Positions 10,637-22,629 are shown, numbered from the stretch's first letter. The stretch: 64,000 nucleotides of DNA from Limnoperna fortunei (GCA_944474755.1 OX104115.1:69354993-69418992), one strand, 5' to 3'. Notes: generated by a model not told the origin, from the letters alone. Numbers and translations: made by a program.

Positions 10637-12469
10637 CTAAAATAAGAAATAGATGGCACATTAATAAATGTACATGTAGCTGATTTTATATCATGAAATA
10701 TGGTGTTTTATAATAATTTTTGGTGTTTGTGTCAGCAACCCTTGTTGTTTTTATCTACATCGATCACAATCGTGTCAACAGTGTGGTTGTGAGTTCTAGT
10801 CCGATTCCTTTACTCCATTCTGTATTGACAAGAATTGTCAGTTTTACTGTTAAGCTGATATAGCTGGAAAACAGCTGAAAGTGGCCGAAACCCTATAAAA
10901 ACAAAACAAACAAAACGTTCATTTTATAATGAAGTATTGCACAAAGAAATATATATTACATAATGCTAAACTGTGTAATACTTTAAAATGAATGTAACAA
11001 TTTATGTTAAGGGTTAAATAATAATAAGAAACGCTTGAAAGTATTTTAATATCTTAACTGCTTGTGTAAAGGTACATAAATGGCTTTTAAAGAAAACTGC
11101 ACTGAGTATCTGCTGCATTTTTCTCTAAAAGGCCAGATTTGTGTCGGAGCGAATCAGGGTGATCAGCGTTTGTGTAAATTTTATCAGAACTGAAAGACAA
11201 CTCGACCGAACAACTGAAGCCGGAAGTCAAGCGGTGATTACAATACTGATTAATGCAGACAAAGTAAGCAGTGTCTACCTCTAATAAGACACTAGTTGAA
11301 TTTAATACCGGTATTTAGTCATGTCCAGAAAAGAAAGACTTCTTACGTGGCTCTTAAAATCATTATTTAGCTATCAGTCTAATTAAAATCAGTCTGGTGT
11401 GTTTACAAATAGACAAAACGCCATCGTTGAGTTTAATCATCACAGTTGATGTCATATACAAAGTGCAATATCTATTTATATTATTTACCCGGAACCATAA
11501 GCCAAAAACACTTTTATAAAAGGACATTACCGTGATTATGCTTCCATTGCTCAATTATATCTTTACAACTTCGTTCTCTGTCAGTATCTGGGACGCAATC
11601 TGTTGCTAAGTCGCTTGAATCTTGACTCTGACCCATGGTGGATGATGAAGATGATAACAGATTTCTGGTACTTTCATCACTAGTAAAATTAATCAACTGT
11701 ACGTTATTGAAGGATTTAAATAAATTTGTAGGTGTTCATTTCATTATGGGTAAATACACATGAATATCTAAGAAGAAATGAAAGCTTTCGTATTGTATAC
11801 ATATATAGATTTGAGTGTCATGTTATTATTAAATTGGATAACCATATGATGTAATTTTGTTTGCTTTGAAAGGTTGTAAAATCATATTGACTGTATTTGT
11901 TTGATTGTTTGAATGGTGTTTTAACGCCACTTTCAGCAATTTTTCAGCTATTTCATGGCGTCCAGTTTTTATTGGAGGAGGAAGCCGGAGTACCCGGAGA
12001 GAACCCCCGACCTGCGGTACTTATTGATTGTAAATGTTAAAACACCACATAAAGTATGTATATTTACCTTTCTGTTGGGTTTCTACTTTCACTTTGTCTT
12101 CTAATTCTCTTCTTTTCTGCATAAATAAAATAATAAAATATCAACACAGAGAACAAGCGCCGTTAAGACCCTAAGAATTAGCGCGTTCTGAGATGCGTTT
12201 TTGTTCTTATATGGAATGACTGTATCATTAGGTAAACCCCGGTCGCGGACTATAGTGGTTCCTTGCAATCGAAAGACTTGTTTGTAGACTTTGACAACAG
12301 TACGCACATTGTAAAGGCTTTTAAAAGGCGAAATTCTTGTCTATACAGTCTAATTTTTATGAACGTTGGTCCTTCTATTTTGCAAATGATTTATTTTTTT
12401 GTTTACATTTTTCTCTTCCTGAATAAAACTTAAATACTTCTTGCTAGTCTGCAATCAATCAATCAATCG

Positions 12470-12505
<36 letters not shown>

Positions 12506-14219
12506 CTACCACTTATCACGTGCTTGTCAACACTGAGGTTGCGGATTCGAGTCTCACTGCTTGAATGGTGTGTTAGACCCCAACTCAATTGAAAAGGAAT
12601 GCCATTTATACTTCAGAAGGTTGCACTTTTCAACTCCTCCCACAATAAAACAAGACACCATGATATTACTAAAAAATATTGAAAATATAAACAAACGAAC
12701 AAAATATTTTACATTTTAACACCATAGTATTCGTTATAAAGTTATTATTTAATGCAAACAAACAAATTATTAATTTGTTGTTTATATAGTTATACTTACT
12801 AAGATGTCTATACACAAAGAATACAATGATGGCTGCCAGGATAACCACAAAACATACACCTATGATAAGATAAATGGTTTCTGCAGGTAAACCATGACTT
12901 GAAGACCTAGAAAACAAAATTTACAAAAGCGATATATAAAAAATTATGAAGAAACAAAAACAGCAAAAAGCTTGCCCCCTCCCCCCCAAAAAAACCAGTA
13001 CTTATCAATCAATGTAATTTAAAAATACATTTCACATTTTTATCTCGGCTACGAACAATAAACAAGTTGTGTTTTTGAAGTAGATAATAATGCAACAGTT
13101 TGACCAAAACACTACATAAAAAACGAATATCTAAACTAACCGATTCTGTAGAAAATTGCCACATACTGCGTTCTGTTTTGGATTACACTGAAAATTCTCA
13201 GATCTACCCTCTTTCACACAATCTGTACAAGGCTGACATTTCTCGTATGTATATTGTTCACTGTAGAACCCTTCTGGACAAGGAACACAATGTTGACATC
13301 CAAGTGCACCATGAACAGGGTCAATATCAAATTTACGTTCCTGAAAAATATATAATGAATAATTTTTACAATAGCGAAACTGCAAGCTGTTTATAATTTT
13401 ATATTCGAAATTTTACATAAAATGTTATCAAAGACACCCAGGTTAATAGAATTTACTACGCCAGACGCGTTTTGTCTAATCAAGAATCAAGGCTACCTTG
13501 AAAATAATAAAACCTTAGAATTTAAATATTTATCGAAATTGAATGGCAGTAAATTTAGGCAATGACTATATAACTGAAAGAATCAATTGATGTTCCTGTC
13601 GACACCGAAGTATAAATACTGGCCTGGTGATACCATCAGAGACTAACTGTGGTGGACTACCAGCAGAGGCATCGACCCAGTGGAAATAGAATTTACAACG
13701 ACAGACGCGCGTTTCATCTAATCAAGATTTATTAGTGGCGCTCAAATCCAAACAATATTAAAATCCCAATGATAAAGACGTTATAGAGCTTGTTTCATCA
13801 AAATTCAAATCAAAAACTGTATAAGGCTATATACATAGAATGATTTTAAATTAAACGAACTGGATAGCTAAAAAACAGGACAAGTAGTCATCTTTAAGTA
13901 ACGTTTTCTTGCTGGACATTGTTGATAATTTTAGTAAATTAAAAAAAAAAAAACATGCGTACATGAATGTACATGTCCTTTCCTTTTTCCATGTCTTTAC
14001 ATGTATTGAATTAGTTTAATATATAAACAGGACTATATGTTATACGGTCCTTCCCAAAATGTTAACTTACTTCTATACTTGACAATCCAAGTCCTAACGG
14101 ACATCTATCACAACTTGTGCAGATGTCCCCTTGTCTGTTGTAGTACTCGTGCTTCGAGTAGTCGCAGTATGTATTGATGTTGTTCGTGGGTGGCATGGTT
14201 GGCTTCCGGTTGTCTTCCG
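10329..14219 (-). CDS. TNF-receptor-like death-domain receptor A (six exons, 5' end missing)
   Basis: Joining 14071-14219, 13141-13340, 12800-12906, 12068-12116, 11531-11679 and 10329-10636 on the minus strand gives one open frame of 319 codons plus stop, with GT/AG introns and matching phases at all five junctions. Order: two cysteine-rich domains (about 12 Cys over the first two exons, with C-x2-C-x2-CP and CQPC-x2-C spacing), one transmembrane helix, a KKKRIRR basic stop-transfer segment, a Ser-rich linker, and a death domain. It should be a type I surface receptor for a TNF-family ligand that recruits death-domain adaptors. The layout resembles TNFRSF16 (p75NTR)-like receptors, but with only two visible CRDs I do not assign a member. 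The first visible exon starts in phase 1, so at least one upstream exon (signal peptide) is missing. Gene B at 25.5 kb is a tandem paralogue with the same exon plan. Confidence 0.85.
10745..10908 (+). mobile_element. Decayed SINE in an intron of receptor A
   Basis: Contains a B-box-like GTGAGTTCTAGTCCGATTC, 'gacaagaattgtcagtttt', AGCTGAAAGTGGCCG and a final CAAAACAAACAAAA tail. The Pol III head is mostly gone. It lies between the death-domain exon and the linker exon. Confidence 0.5.
11531..11679 (-). CDS. Receptor A exon: cytoplasmic Ser-rich linker
   Basis: Acceptor TTTTACTAG|TGATG, donor CATAATCACG|GTAATG. It encodes a low-complexity SSSSST segment and ends in IIEQWKHNH. Gene B's matching exon ends in IKDWKLAH, so the W-K...H end is the conserved part. 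It links the membrane to the death domain and may hold phosphorylation sites. Confidence 0.75.
11896..12019 (-). mobile_element. Truncated SINE in an intron of receptor A
   Basis: TTTGATTGTTTGAATGGTG followed by the TTTTAACGCC variant of the tail, ATTTCATGGCGTCCAG, GGAGGAAGCCGG and CCCCCGACCTGCGG, then it stops. It shares the extra T in TTTTAACGCC and the 'tatttcatgg' variant with the copy at 26.06 kb in an intron of receptor B. Confidence 0.75.
12068..12116 (-). CDS. Receptor A exon: basic juxtamembrane segment
   Basis: 49-nt micro-exon; acceptor TTTATGCAG|AAAAG, donor AGAAAG|GTAAAT. It encodes KKKRIRRQSESRNPTE, a positive-inside stop-transfer sequence right after the helix. It is too short to be found as an ORF and is supported by phase and by the matching 37-nt exon in gene B. 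Confidence 0.7.
12453..12504. repeat. (AATC)n microsatellite
   Basis: Thirteen or so AATC units with one variant unit. The same tetramer is the tail of the GTTTAACGTCC-type SINE, so it may be a SINE tail remnant. Receptor A intron. Confidence 0.9.
12526..12605 (+). mobile_element. SINE head fragment
   Basis: GTCAACACTGAGGTTGCGG plus ATTCGAGTCTCACTGC carries the B box of the common SINE, followed by a rearranged body. Receptor A intron, right next to the AATC array. Confidence 0.5.
12800..12906 (-). CDS. Receptor A exon: transmembrane helix
   Basis: Acceptor TTTTCTAG|GTCTTC, donor CTTA|GTAAGT. A short polar stretch (SSSHGLPAET) leads into about 24 hydrophobic residues (IYLIIGVCFVVILAAIIVFF) and VYRHL. 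The exon is phased 2/1, as in gene B. Confidence 0.85.
13141..13340 (-). CDS. Receptor A exon: second cysteine-rich domain
   Basis: 200 nt, exactly the same length as in gene B. Acceptor TTTTTCAG|GAACG, donor AATCG|GTTAGT. It encodes GCQHCVPCPEGFYSE, KCQPCTDC, and a final QC..KQNAVCG, the classic TNFR spacing with eight cysteines. Confidence 0.85.
13425..13800 (+). repeat. Mussel-type interspersed repeat (GACGCGCGTTTC), two pieces
   Basis: 13428-13500 has CGCCAGACGCGTTTTGTCTA. 13585-13800 has GACACCGAAGTATAAATACT, 'ggcctggtgatacc', GGCATCGACCCAGTGG, CAGACGCGCGTTTCATCTA and 'agtggcgctcaaat'. These words in this order match a very common mussel repeat as I remember it. Same family as 17.7-18.2 kb. 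Confidence 0.6.
14071..14219 (-). CDS. Receptor A exon: first cysteine-rich domain
   Basis: The donor is clear (ATAGAA|GTAAGT). The acceptor (CAAAAG|CGGAAG) is weak but gives the same phase as in gene B. The exon encodes a short Thr/Pro stretch, then YCDYSKHEYYNRQGD and CTSCDRCPLGLGL. An in-frame TGA lies upstream of the acceptor, so the exon cannot extend far. It is four codons longer than the gene B exon. Confidence 0.75.
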
Positions 14220-14229
14220 CTTTTGTTAA

Positions 14230-16400
14230 TACAGTTCATACAGTTATACATGTAGTTAATCTAAGAAAGAGACAAATATACAATAAAAAATGTTATGAAT
14301 AATTTCGATAAAAAAATTACCGTATATCTATATTCCATTTCGTGCGATCAATGGTATTAGGTTGGCTACAATATGTGTAGCCCTTAACATTTTGAGCCGA
14401 CTCATTATTATCTTTTTGTTAAACAAATCCTTTAATTCTGGGACTAGTATAACTAATTTATTATAGGTTCCTGTTTAATTGTATCCACCTATTTTATTTT
14501 ATTTATTTTTTGGGAGGAGGGGAGGGGTTGGAATTTTTAGTTTGATTATAAAATATGTCCTATCTTATTATATTTCTATAATATTTATATGGTATTTTTG
14601 GAAAAATAAGGAATATTGGACACCAAAGGATCAAATAATTCTTTTGTTGTAAATATTTCTTGTTAACCAAAATCAAAGGATGTAGGAGAAAATAATCAGT
14701 AAATTTTGTCCTTAGTTGTAAATGTTCGTTTAAATTATCATTTTAATATATTATCTATTTTGCATACTTACACATAAAAGAAGCATTCAGTAATGGTTTT
14801 TTAAAAAGCCTTATTATTTTCAATAATGTTTTTATCCTTATATAAACAGATCATATTGAATCATGTACCTATACGTAGGAAAGTCAACAATCCCGTTTTG
14901 TAAATTTCCAAATAAACACCGTGACTTGCAAACTCACATAGTAGTAAAAAATGTACTTATCTGTAACAAGTATAAACATGTTTTTAGTTTCGTATACATG
15001 TATTATAAATATATTAAAATGACCCAGTTGGCGGATAAGAGATGTCCTCTCGCAAGAGGTTATACGTAGAGATTGGCTGCAGATAACAGGGGGTCACGTG
15101 TTTGGACAGCGCCACGTTCTATTTTTTTTAAACGGACCTGTAGCTCTGTAGGTCCTTTAGATATTTTTGTGATTTGGAAAAAAGAGGAAAATTGTTCGTA
15201 CCTACACAACTATTAATAATTTTTTATTTTCAAAATTTTCCGTCCTTTGACCCAAGAGATTACTGTATGTCTTTTGCTTGGACTCCTAATGTTAATAAAT
15301 GCTCTTTTTGGCAGTAATTCATTGTAACTGTTTTTCTTCCATAAAACTCGCTGAACGTAAATCAATTATTTAATCAAAGAATAAATTGATCTACCGATCA
15401 AAATCTACAAACGTTAAGACTGAAAAAAATCTCTTTTTAGCAGATGGGAATGGCTGGGTTGAGAAAAAAACTGTTGACAGGGAAAAATATAAATAACTAA
15501 AAAAAAGAACCTTACATCTGTAATATGTACAACTATAATATGAATAATTCCTTACGAATTTTCATACACATAAAAAACTAGAACAACGTCAGTGGCCATG
15601 AACTTGAACAAGGATTGTCTAGGGAAGAAATGTGACGCAAGCGGCCTTGAACTTGAAAAAGTCGAATCTTCACAATTTTATATTTATTCAAAATACGCAT
15701 TTATACAATTATTATTTATAATCCCAACTAGCATAAACTAATGAGCATATATTCCTGTTTATATTTAAATAATCAATCGTAACAACTTAAACAAACTGTC
15801 GAAAACCTATCAGAAAAGTAGGACAGCATTGTTGACATTACGTCATACGATGGGATTGCCCACAATATTACGCAGTTTTTCAGTTATCACAATTATTATT
15901 AGTTTATTGGATCTATTTAAAATAAATCGACAAATACTATATGGTATGTAAAAAAATATATAATATAAAAACAAACAAAATAAGCATACTTAAAACACAG
16001 GAATAAACGAACAAAAAAAAAACAACAACAAAAAACAACAAAAAAAACAAAAAACAAAAACAAAACAAAACAAAACCAACCAAACAAACAAACAAACAAA
16101 ACAAAAGCAACAAGTATGTAGATTTGAGAAAGAGCGTTTTTAAATGTAAAAATGATCCACCATGCATTAATTCCGTAACAAACCGACAAGCCTTGATATT
16201 TTCGTCTAAAATCAACCTTATTTATTTAATATCGATTTACTGCTAATCTATATATGTTTAAAAACTAACCTTCTTTGTTGTAACAGTCTTAACAATCCAC
16301 AATTCTATTAAATGAAATCAAACTACAAACAAATTACTTTTTTATCTACCAGAGGGCTTACACTAACTGTTTATTTACATTTAGTTCATTCATACCAATA
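14230..16400. other. Unresolved 5' region of receptor A
   Basis: The missing signal-peptide exon and promoter of receptor A should lie here or further right. One candidate donor (minus strand CAAAGAAG|GTTAGT, near 16270) resembles a similar site near 29815 above receptor B, but no signal peptide could be read. A run of CAAA/AAAC at about 16008-16105 makes low-complexity Phe/Val ORFs on the minus strand. Confidence 0.35.
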
Positions 16401-16799
16401 CATCACATGACATATCAGGTGACATTACAAAAACACACAACTTGTATAGAGAAGAATGCTTTCTTTAAAAAGCCGTATAAAAAGCCAACCTGTCAAATAT
16501 ATATAATTATATTAAATCATTGTATTTTACTTTTTGCACAGAATAATGGCAAAATATTCAATTTTTTCACTCCTTACAGCTACAGAAAGATATTTCTTAT
16601 TTTAGTAAACACTCCTTACCTTTATGTACATGACGCAACCTCCAAATAAGGCATTTAAATATTGTAGATTTAGTAATCAGTATGAAGTGTAAATATCTCC
16701 GTCCATTATATTTTACATGTATTCTAACGATTGTTTTCAAAAATTGTTCAACAAAATGTTAGTAGCCTATTATAAATATTAAACAATATCACTGCATCT

Positions 16800-17115
16800 T
16801 TGAATCTTTAAACACTCACTACCGTAGCAAGCGATACGGCCCATAAGGTTCCCACCGTACCACTTTAAATTGTTGGAAAACTGCCCCAGTTTGTTTGTAA
16901 GAGCCTTTTTTCATGGCTGTTCTTACCTGGTCAAGTATAAAAATTGCAGTTTTTAGTCATTCACTTTACGTGAGAGAAAACTCCCAGAATGCAGGATTTC
17001 GCACCATTTACCCCCAGAGCTTCTGGAGGCCTTGAGCAACCCAGACCCCTCCCTACTGGTCACATCTCAGACCACCGTACCATTATTCGTTTGGGTGCTA
17101 TGCCTATGCCACTTT
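16800..17115. repeat. GC-richer unclassified repeat-like block
   Basis: Much less AT-rich than its surroundings. It contains AGAATGCAGGATTTCGCACC, 'acccccagagcttctggagg' and 'ccagacccctccc', phrasing I associate with dispersed repeats in marine invertebrates. No ORF or terminal repeats seen. Confidence 0.35.
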
Positions 17116-17468
17116 CAACCATTTAAAACATATAAAATTTAGCCGAAATTTTCTTTTTTCTTTCTTTCTTCTTTTCTTTTACTTGCAACCTTTATGGAAC
17201 AACTGCTGGGAGGGAAGTTCTAATGCCTCTGTAACCCTCTTTTAATATGAAATATACATGCAATTAAAATAATATGCGTTATGTTTGGGACGGACCATTA
17301 TACAATTTTTAGTTTAAAAGCGGTTAACAAATGTTTAAACTGTTTGCATCTATATTATATGAAATATGAAAGTTTTAAAGCAAATGTTGCACGTTTCATT
17401 ATTATTTTAAATTGTATCGTCAAAAGTTTTTCAATTTTTTGGTATAACGTAAAAAGTGATAAGCCCCC

Positions 17469-17573
17469 TTGTCAATCAGAGGTCGCTTGTCAATCAGAGG
17501 TCGCTTCATCAGTCCCTTGTCAATCAGAGGTCGCTTCATCAGTCCCTTGTCAATCAGAGGTCGCTTCATCAGT
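17469..17573. repeat. 30-bp minisatellite, 3.5 units
   Basis: Units start TTGTCAATCAGAGGTCGC and go on TTCATCAGTCCC. The first unit is truncated to 18 bp; the next three are almost identical. Translations in both directions are just repeats. Confidence 0.95.
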
Positions 17574-17659
17574 TGAAATTCCTCTATTCTCTCGTTATCC
17601 ACAAAATACATTTAGGCTTACTGCAGGGGGTGGTATGGTATGGTTTTAAACTTTAAGTA

Positions 17660-18160
17660 GCCATGTCGAAATAAAGCCGATTTATCATAAATTTTTGAAA
17701 GGTTCACGATAAAAGCTCTATAAAATCTTGTGTATTTGGATTTTGATGTTTTCTGCTGAGGCGCCATTGATGAGTCTTGGTAAGAAGAAAACGCTCGTAT
17801 GGCTTAGTAAATGTGTTAACATCGACATCTGTTAATTGACATTTTATATGCCACAACGGAGTCTAGACTGTTAGCCCTCGAGATTATCACCAGCCCAGTA
17901 GTCACACTTCGGTGCTGACAAGAATATCTATTATTCTTTCAGTAGTAAAGTCAGTATAAATTTACTCCCTGAAATTCTAAGCTTTTTCTATTCACAAGGT
18001 ATATGTGGCACGATTTGGCATACCGTTTTGGAATTTTGTTGATAAAAGCTGTACAACATCGATTTTATTTGGATTTTAACTATTTGGAGGAAGGGCGTTA
18101 GCTCCACTGATGAGTCTTGATTAGATGAAACTTTTGTATTTGCTTCTGTCTTTTCTGTAA
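17660..18160 (-). repeat. Mussel-type interspersed repeat, two reverse copies
   Basis: 17690-17960 includes 'gatgagtcttggtaagaagaaaacgc' and (reversed) CAGCACCGAAGTGTGACTAC and 'gggctggtgataatctcgag'. 17960-18160 has 'tttggattttaac', 'ccactgatgagtcttgattagatgaaac'. This is the reverse complement of the family at 13.4-13.8 kb. Confidence 0.6.
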
Positions 18161-18217
18161 ATTGCAGTTTCGTTTTTATTTCAGACTAGTGAAACACTGT
18201 CTTGTAGTGTTAAAACA

Positions 18218-18218
18218 T

Positions 18219-18301
<83 letters not shown>

Positions 18302-18304
18302 TTT
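18218..18304. repeat. (ATTT)n microsatellite
   Basis: About 21 uninterrupted TTTA units. Confidence 0.95.
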
Positions 18305-19028
18305 GTTGCATTTTTATCTAAGTTAATTAACATTAATCACTTGCCCCCCCCCCTTTTGTTATTGTCTCTTGGAAGGTGAAAGCTTACGTTTGATTGGTTG
18401 AGTTTTCGGGGGATGCCCACAGTTTTCATTGGATAATATTTATATCCAAAAACAAAAAGGAGATTTAATTTTTGTGTAATGAACCAGCAACATAACGTGA
18501 TAATGAGAAGAAATCGATACTTTCTTTTACATCAATGCACTTATTCTCCGTAAAGTGTTAATCATTTTTTCAAATAGGTCACATGCGTATGTGTATATAA
18601 TCTTACGTCAGTTATTACATAATAATGTCCTTGGAACTTTTCGTCAGTGTATTCCAAGTTAAGTATCTACCATTTTCTTTGCTGGGTAACTGGGGTTTGG
18701 GATAATTTTTATTTTCTTTCTTGCCTAGCGAAAAAATACACCGATTCAAAATGCCCCTTTTCCACATGAACAAATTAAAAGACTTCTCATCAAACTGTCA
18801 AAACAAGAATTACCAGTGTTGTGGGGTGAATTCTATTATAATGCTTAAATTCTGTGTCCGTTATTGCATGTTGAATGTTCATTGTTCTTGATGTTTTAAC
18901 AATTGGCTGAAACACATATTTGTCCATGTGGACAAAGAAACCCTGACTTGTGAGGATGGCTGAAACCTACCGTGCCGGTTTTATGTTTTTAAAGGGTCTT
19001 TTGGGGAGTCCTATCATCTTTTACAGTT

Positions 19029-19299
19029 ATTGTTTGTTTGTTTGTTTGATGGTGTTTAACGCCACTTTCAGCACTTTTTCAGCTATATCATGGCGTCCAG
19101 TTTTTATTGGGGGAGGAAGCCGGAGTACCCGGAGAAAACCCCCGACCTGTGGTAGGAAAACTGGCAATCCTTGTCAATTAAGATTGGAGTCGAGTACACC
19201 CTGCCTGCAGTGAGAATCGAACCCGCAATCTCAGTGTTGACAGACTACGTGATCAATAGTAGACGAACTATCTTGACCACTCGGCCACCGAGGCCCCTT
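19029..19299 (-). mobile_element. Full-length tRNA-derived SINE
   Basis: Well-preserved copy. Reversed, it has a head GGGGCCTCGGTGGCCGAGTG (A box), a B box GGTTCGATTCTCACTG, a body with CCGGGTACTCCGGC and GGACGCCATGATATAGCTG, and a tail GGCGTTAAACACCATC plus CAAA units. Best reference copy for this family in the window. Confidence 0.85.
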
Positions 19300-20379
19300 T
19301 ACCGTAAATGAACTAGCAAAATACGGACATAACATATGAACATGACCCAGTGACATGACCTCAGTTGTTATTGTCCTAACTTAAAAGTATAATACATACA
19401 CAAGTAATACATAAATACGATGTGCACTTCTTTTTGACGACAATATTTTATTTAATCAACGCACATAATCTCAGTCTAGCATTAGTCATTTTAGTCAACT
19501 AGACATGTGATATTAAAACAGTGAGTAAATGTGTACCAGTAACAGGTTACCAGATTGTGTACCTTACATACAGGTATCTATGTACTAATGCAAAACGGTA
19601 TGGGCGCGGCCATTTTATGAGTACAAGATAAAGCGTAAAAACCGTCAAATTAAACGCGATTGGTCAATACTGATTTGTAAATATATTTTGGAATGAAATG
19701 CAATCATTGGTAAGAAAATACACAATAAAGGAGTTTTAAACACATTTTGGAGGAAGAAATCGAATTTCGAATATTTAGGGGCACCTCTAAGAAATTTGAA
19801 AAAAATAAGACTCCCCCTTTTTGACTCTCATTTTTCAGTCAGAAAAGCAATGCTAACCTATATTTTGAATCACCTAATGAACCACATATTTTTAAACACA
19901 GGTAATCTCTCTTAATTTAACATTAAATTAACTTTGTATTTCAACGAAATAGTAATCGATTCGGGGTACCCCCATATCGAAAATAACATTGACAGGCCAA
20001 TGGTTCTTTGTATTCACAAGTACAACACTGAATACTACGTTGTGTTCTGATATGTGAAAACTTTATTTGTCTGTATGCTTCTGCAAAAACTTAGTTTTAA
20101 AAAGTGGTAAAATTGCTGGGTACTTGGGTTTGGTGATAGAATCATTTTTATTTTCTTTCTTGCCTAGCGAAAAATACACTGCTTCTAAATGCCCCTTTTA
20201 ACACATGAACAAATTTGGACTTTTTATTCACGTAAACAAACTGTCAAAACAAGAAATACCAGCACCACCCCACCCCTTTACCAAGATCGGAAACTGGTTG
20301 GTCGCTTAAATGTTAGTATTGTATCGTAAATTCGTTTAAAAGTAAATATATAATATAGAGAAGTATGCCGAATGTTTAT

Positions 20380-20710
20380 TGTTTGTTTGTTTGTTTAAGT
20401 CCTAACGCCACTTTTAGCAAGTTGTTAGATAAATCATGGTTACCTGCGATAAGTATACCTAACTCGGACGTGATTTATAGGTTCCTGCTTTTTAGTAAAG
20501 GATATCATAATACCTAGCAAGATCTTCACATCTAAAAAGGAAAACCATCAACCCTGGTCAATTACACCTTTTCCAAGGTCAGGATTGAAATCCTTACTCA
20601 AGTACTTGATTAAAATTCGGAAACCCTTATCAATTAGGGATGAGGCCGACTCTGCTTTGTCCACTCAAAAACTCGACTTCAGGTTTGACATGCAAGTGAT
20701 CAATAGTAAA
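20380..20710 (-). mobile_element. Strongly decayed SINE
   Basis: TTGTTTGTTTGTTTAAGTC and CTAACGCCACTTTTAGCAA at the tail. Only vestiges remain of the body and of the head ('caagtgatcaatagtaaatg'). Confidence 0.45.
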
Positions 20711-21189
20711 TGAATAACTTCCTCCACCACAATTCCACTAATGCACCAATAGTGCATTTGTGGAACTCTATCTCTTGTAGACCCACATACCCAGATCTAT
20801 GCGATATGTTCCTGTTGAACGGATTGGATATAAAGTGTTTTGATGTGAATTTTATTTTAATGCGTAAGTTCTATTTTCAAAGCTATTGCATTTGAATTAT
20901 CACGGTTCTTGTTGATGTTTTAACAATTAGTTAAGCCGACTAGACCAGTGCTATGTTCCGAGATATTCTTAAAGTGTGTTTTTGAGAGTCCAGTCATTAC
21001 GTAACATATGCACGTTACCTCAGTTGTTATTGTCCTAACTTGATAGTACAATACATACACTAGTACTACATAAATACAATAAATTTGACGACAATATTTT
21101 ATTTAATTAACGTACATATTCTGAGTCAAGCGTTAGTTATTTTTGTCCAAGAATTAGACATGTGATATTAATAATTAGGTCACACACTT

Positions 21190-22420
21190 ATATCTGTCAG
21201 TTATGACAACGTAAAGTGTAAGAAAACCCTAAAGTCAACTAGTATCGAAACCATAGGACAGTGATCAAATCTTGATTGAGACAAAGACACGCGACATAAA
21301 TAAGAAACTAATAAGAACAACAAAACACACATAAATAAGTTAAACAAACCCAATAAAAAAGGCGGTGCCTACCTCTAATAAGACACCCGTCGAGTTACCC
21401 AGCATTTTCCATAACGATTAAACCAAATTGTGATGGTTTGCATAGAACTTCTAAAGAGATGTCATTAACTAGGTGCCACAAGAAAGATGTCCATGTTTGA
21501 ATAGCATATTTGTCAACAATAGCGTTCGGTCTAGAAAAACGGAATACCGTTCGTAAGATCTAGTATAACGTACGATTTGTGAACCATAATTGTTACAATC
21601 TTGCTGACTCATTACTGCTGACTTTTTTGTTATTTTGTTAAATCTTACATAATCCAAAATCCTACAAAACATAACATCAATATTAACTTCCATCTGTAGT
21701 CTCTGGTTTACGTTGCTTCCAAAATAAGTTTTATCTTTTCAGAATTGAATACATCAACAGAAATTGCTAAATTGCGGCATCCCAGGAGACTTTGGTACTG
21801 CTAATTTGAAAGACAAATTCCATAGTTCGTTGAACTCATCAACGTTGTTTCTGTTATTCGTACCTGTGTATGTGTGTGTGTGTTGCACATTAAATTATAC
21901 TAGTTTCTAATGTGTTGATGCTAAGGTACTCTGGCGTGTAATTATGGTTTTTAGCTGCCATTACATTGCAACTCACATGACAGTGGCGGTTGAGATTGTC
22001 GGTTATGTTGGAGTTACTGTAGATATTGTTTTTGGCAATTTAGGAAGTATTCATATGGTAACTTGAAGTCCGTTAATTTTTAGCTGATTTCTATAACATT
22101 TTAGTGCTCTATAAAAGCATTGACAAACACAATAAAATGATTATGTTGGTTTTGTGTTGATATGATTGCACGCTATGCACAGAACATAGTTTATTCCTTT
22201 CTTTGATCTTTCTGTTATAATTTGTTATATTGAACCAAAACCTAATAACTTTTTATAATTGTTACACAGATTATTATTTTATCAGTTGCGACTAATTAAA
22301 ACCACAAAAACTTTTTTTACTAGAATCAAAATATCATGCTTAATGTTAAAGATATTTCAACCATTTTAATTTGCGAATACTAAAGTATATGCTATTTATT
22401 ATATAGATAGAGATGAAATA
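21190..22420. other. Non-coding stretch, nothing recognised
   Basis: No supported gene or repeat. The ORF at 21469-21693 has no domain. Confidence 0.5.
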
Positions 22421-22629
22421 TCGAATTTTCCGAGTGACAAAAATCACGGTAAATCACATGTGAAAGTTATCGTTTATTTTCACTCTCGGGTTTTTTCCCG
22501 CCAAAACGTCACAATGGTTTTGTACTATACAAATATTCATCCGCCGTTCATAAAATTTAGAATTAGGCATTAAAATTTTACGAAAACAATTTTGATCTAT
22601 ATAATAAATAGAATAATCAATTGGACATC

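Larger units (their letters stand above)
18660..21185. repeat. Diverged tandem segmental duplication
   Basis: 18660-18825 matches 20090-20270 (shared TTTATTTTCTTTCTTGCCTA, AATGCCCCTTTT, CTGTCAAAACAAGAA). 18880-18912 matches 20900-20932 (TTGATGTTTTAACAATT). 19350-19520 matches 21010-21170 (CTCAGTTGTTATTGTCCTAA, GACGACAATATTTTATTTAA, TAGACATGTGATATTAA). A SINE at 19029-19299 is only in the first copy, and about 500 bp at 20290-20835 only in the second. Confidence 0.75.

Noticed and set aside
13100..13396. Plus-strand ORF over the receptor A CRD2 exon
   Set aside because: Antisense shadow of a clearly cysteine-patterned exon on the minus strand.
15917..16215. Two overlapping minus-strand ORFs rich in Phe, Val and Leu
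   Set aside because: Low-complexity CAAA/AAAC run; no real membrane protein features beyond composition.
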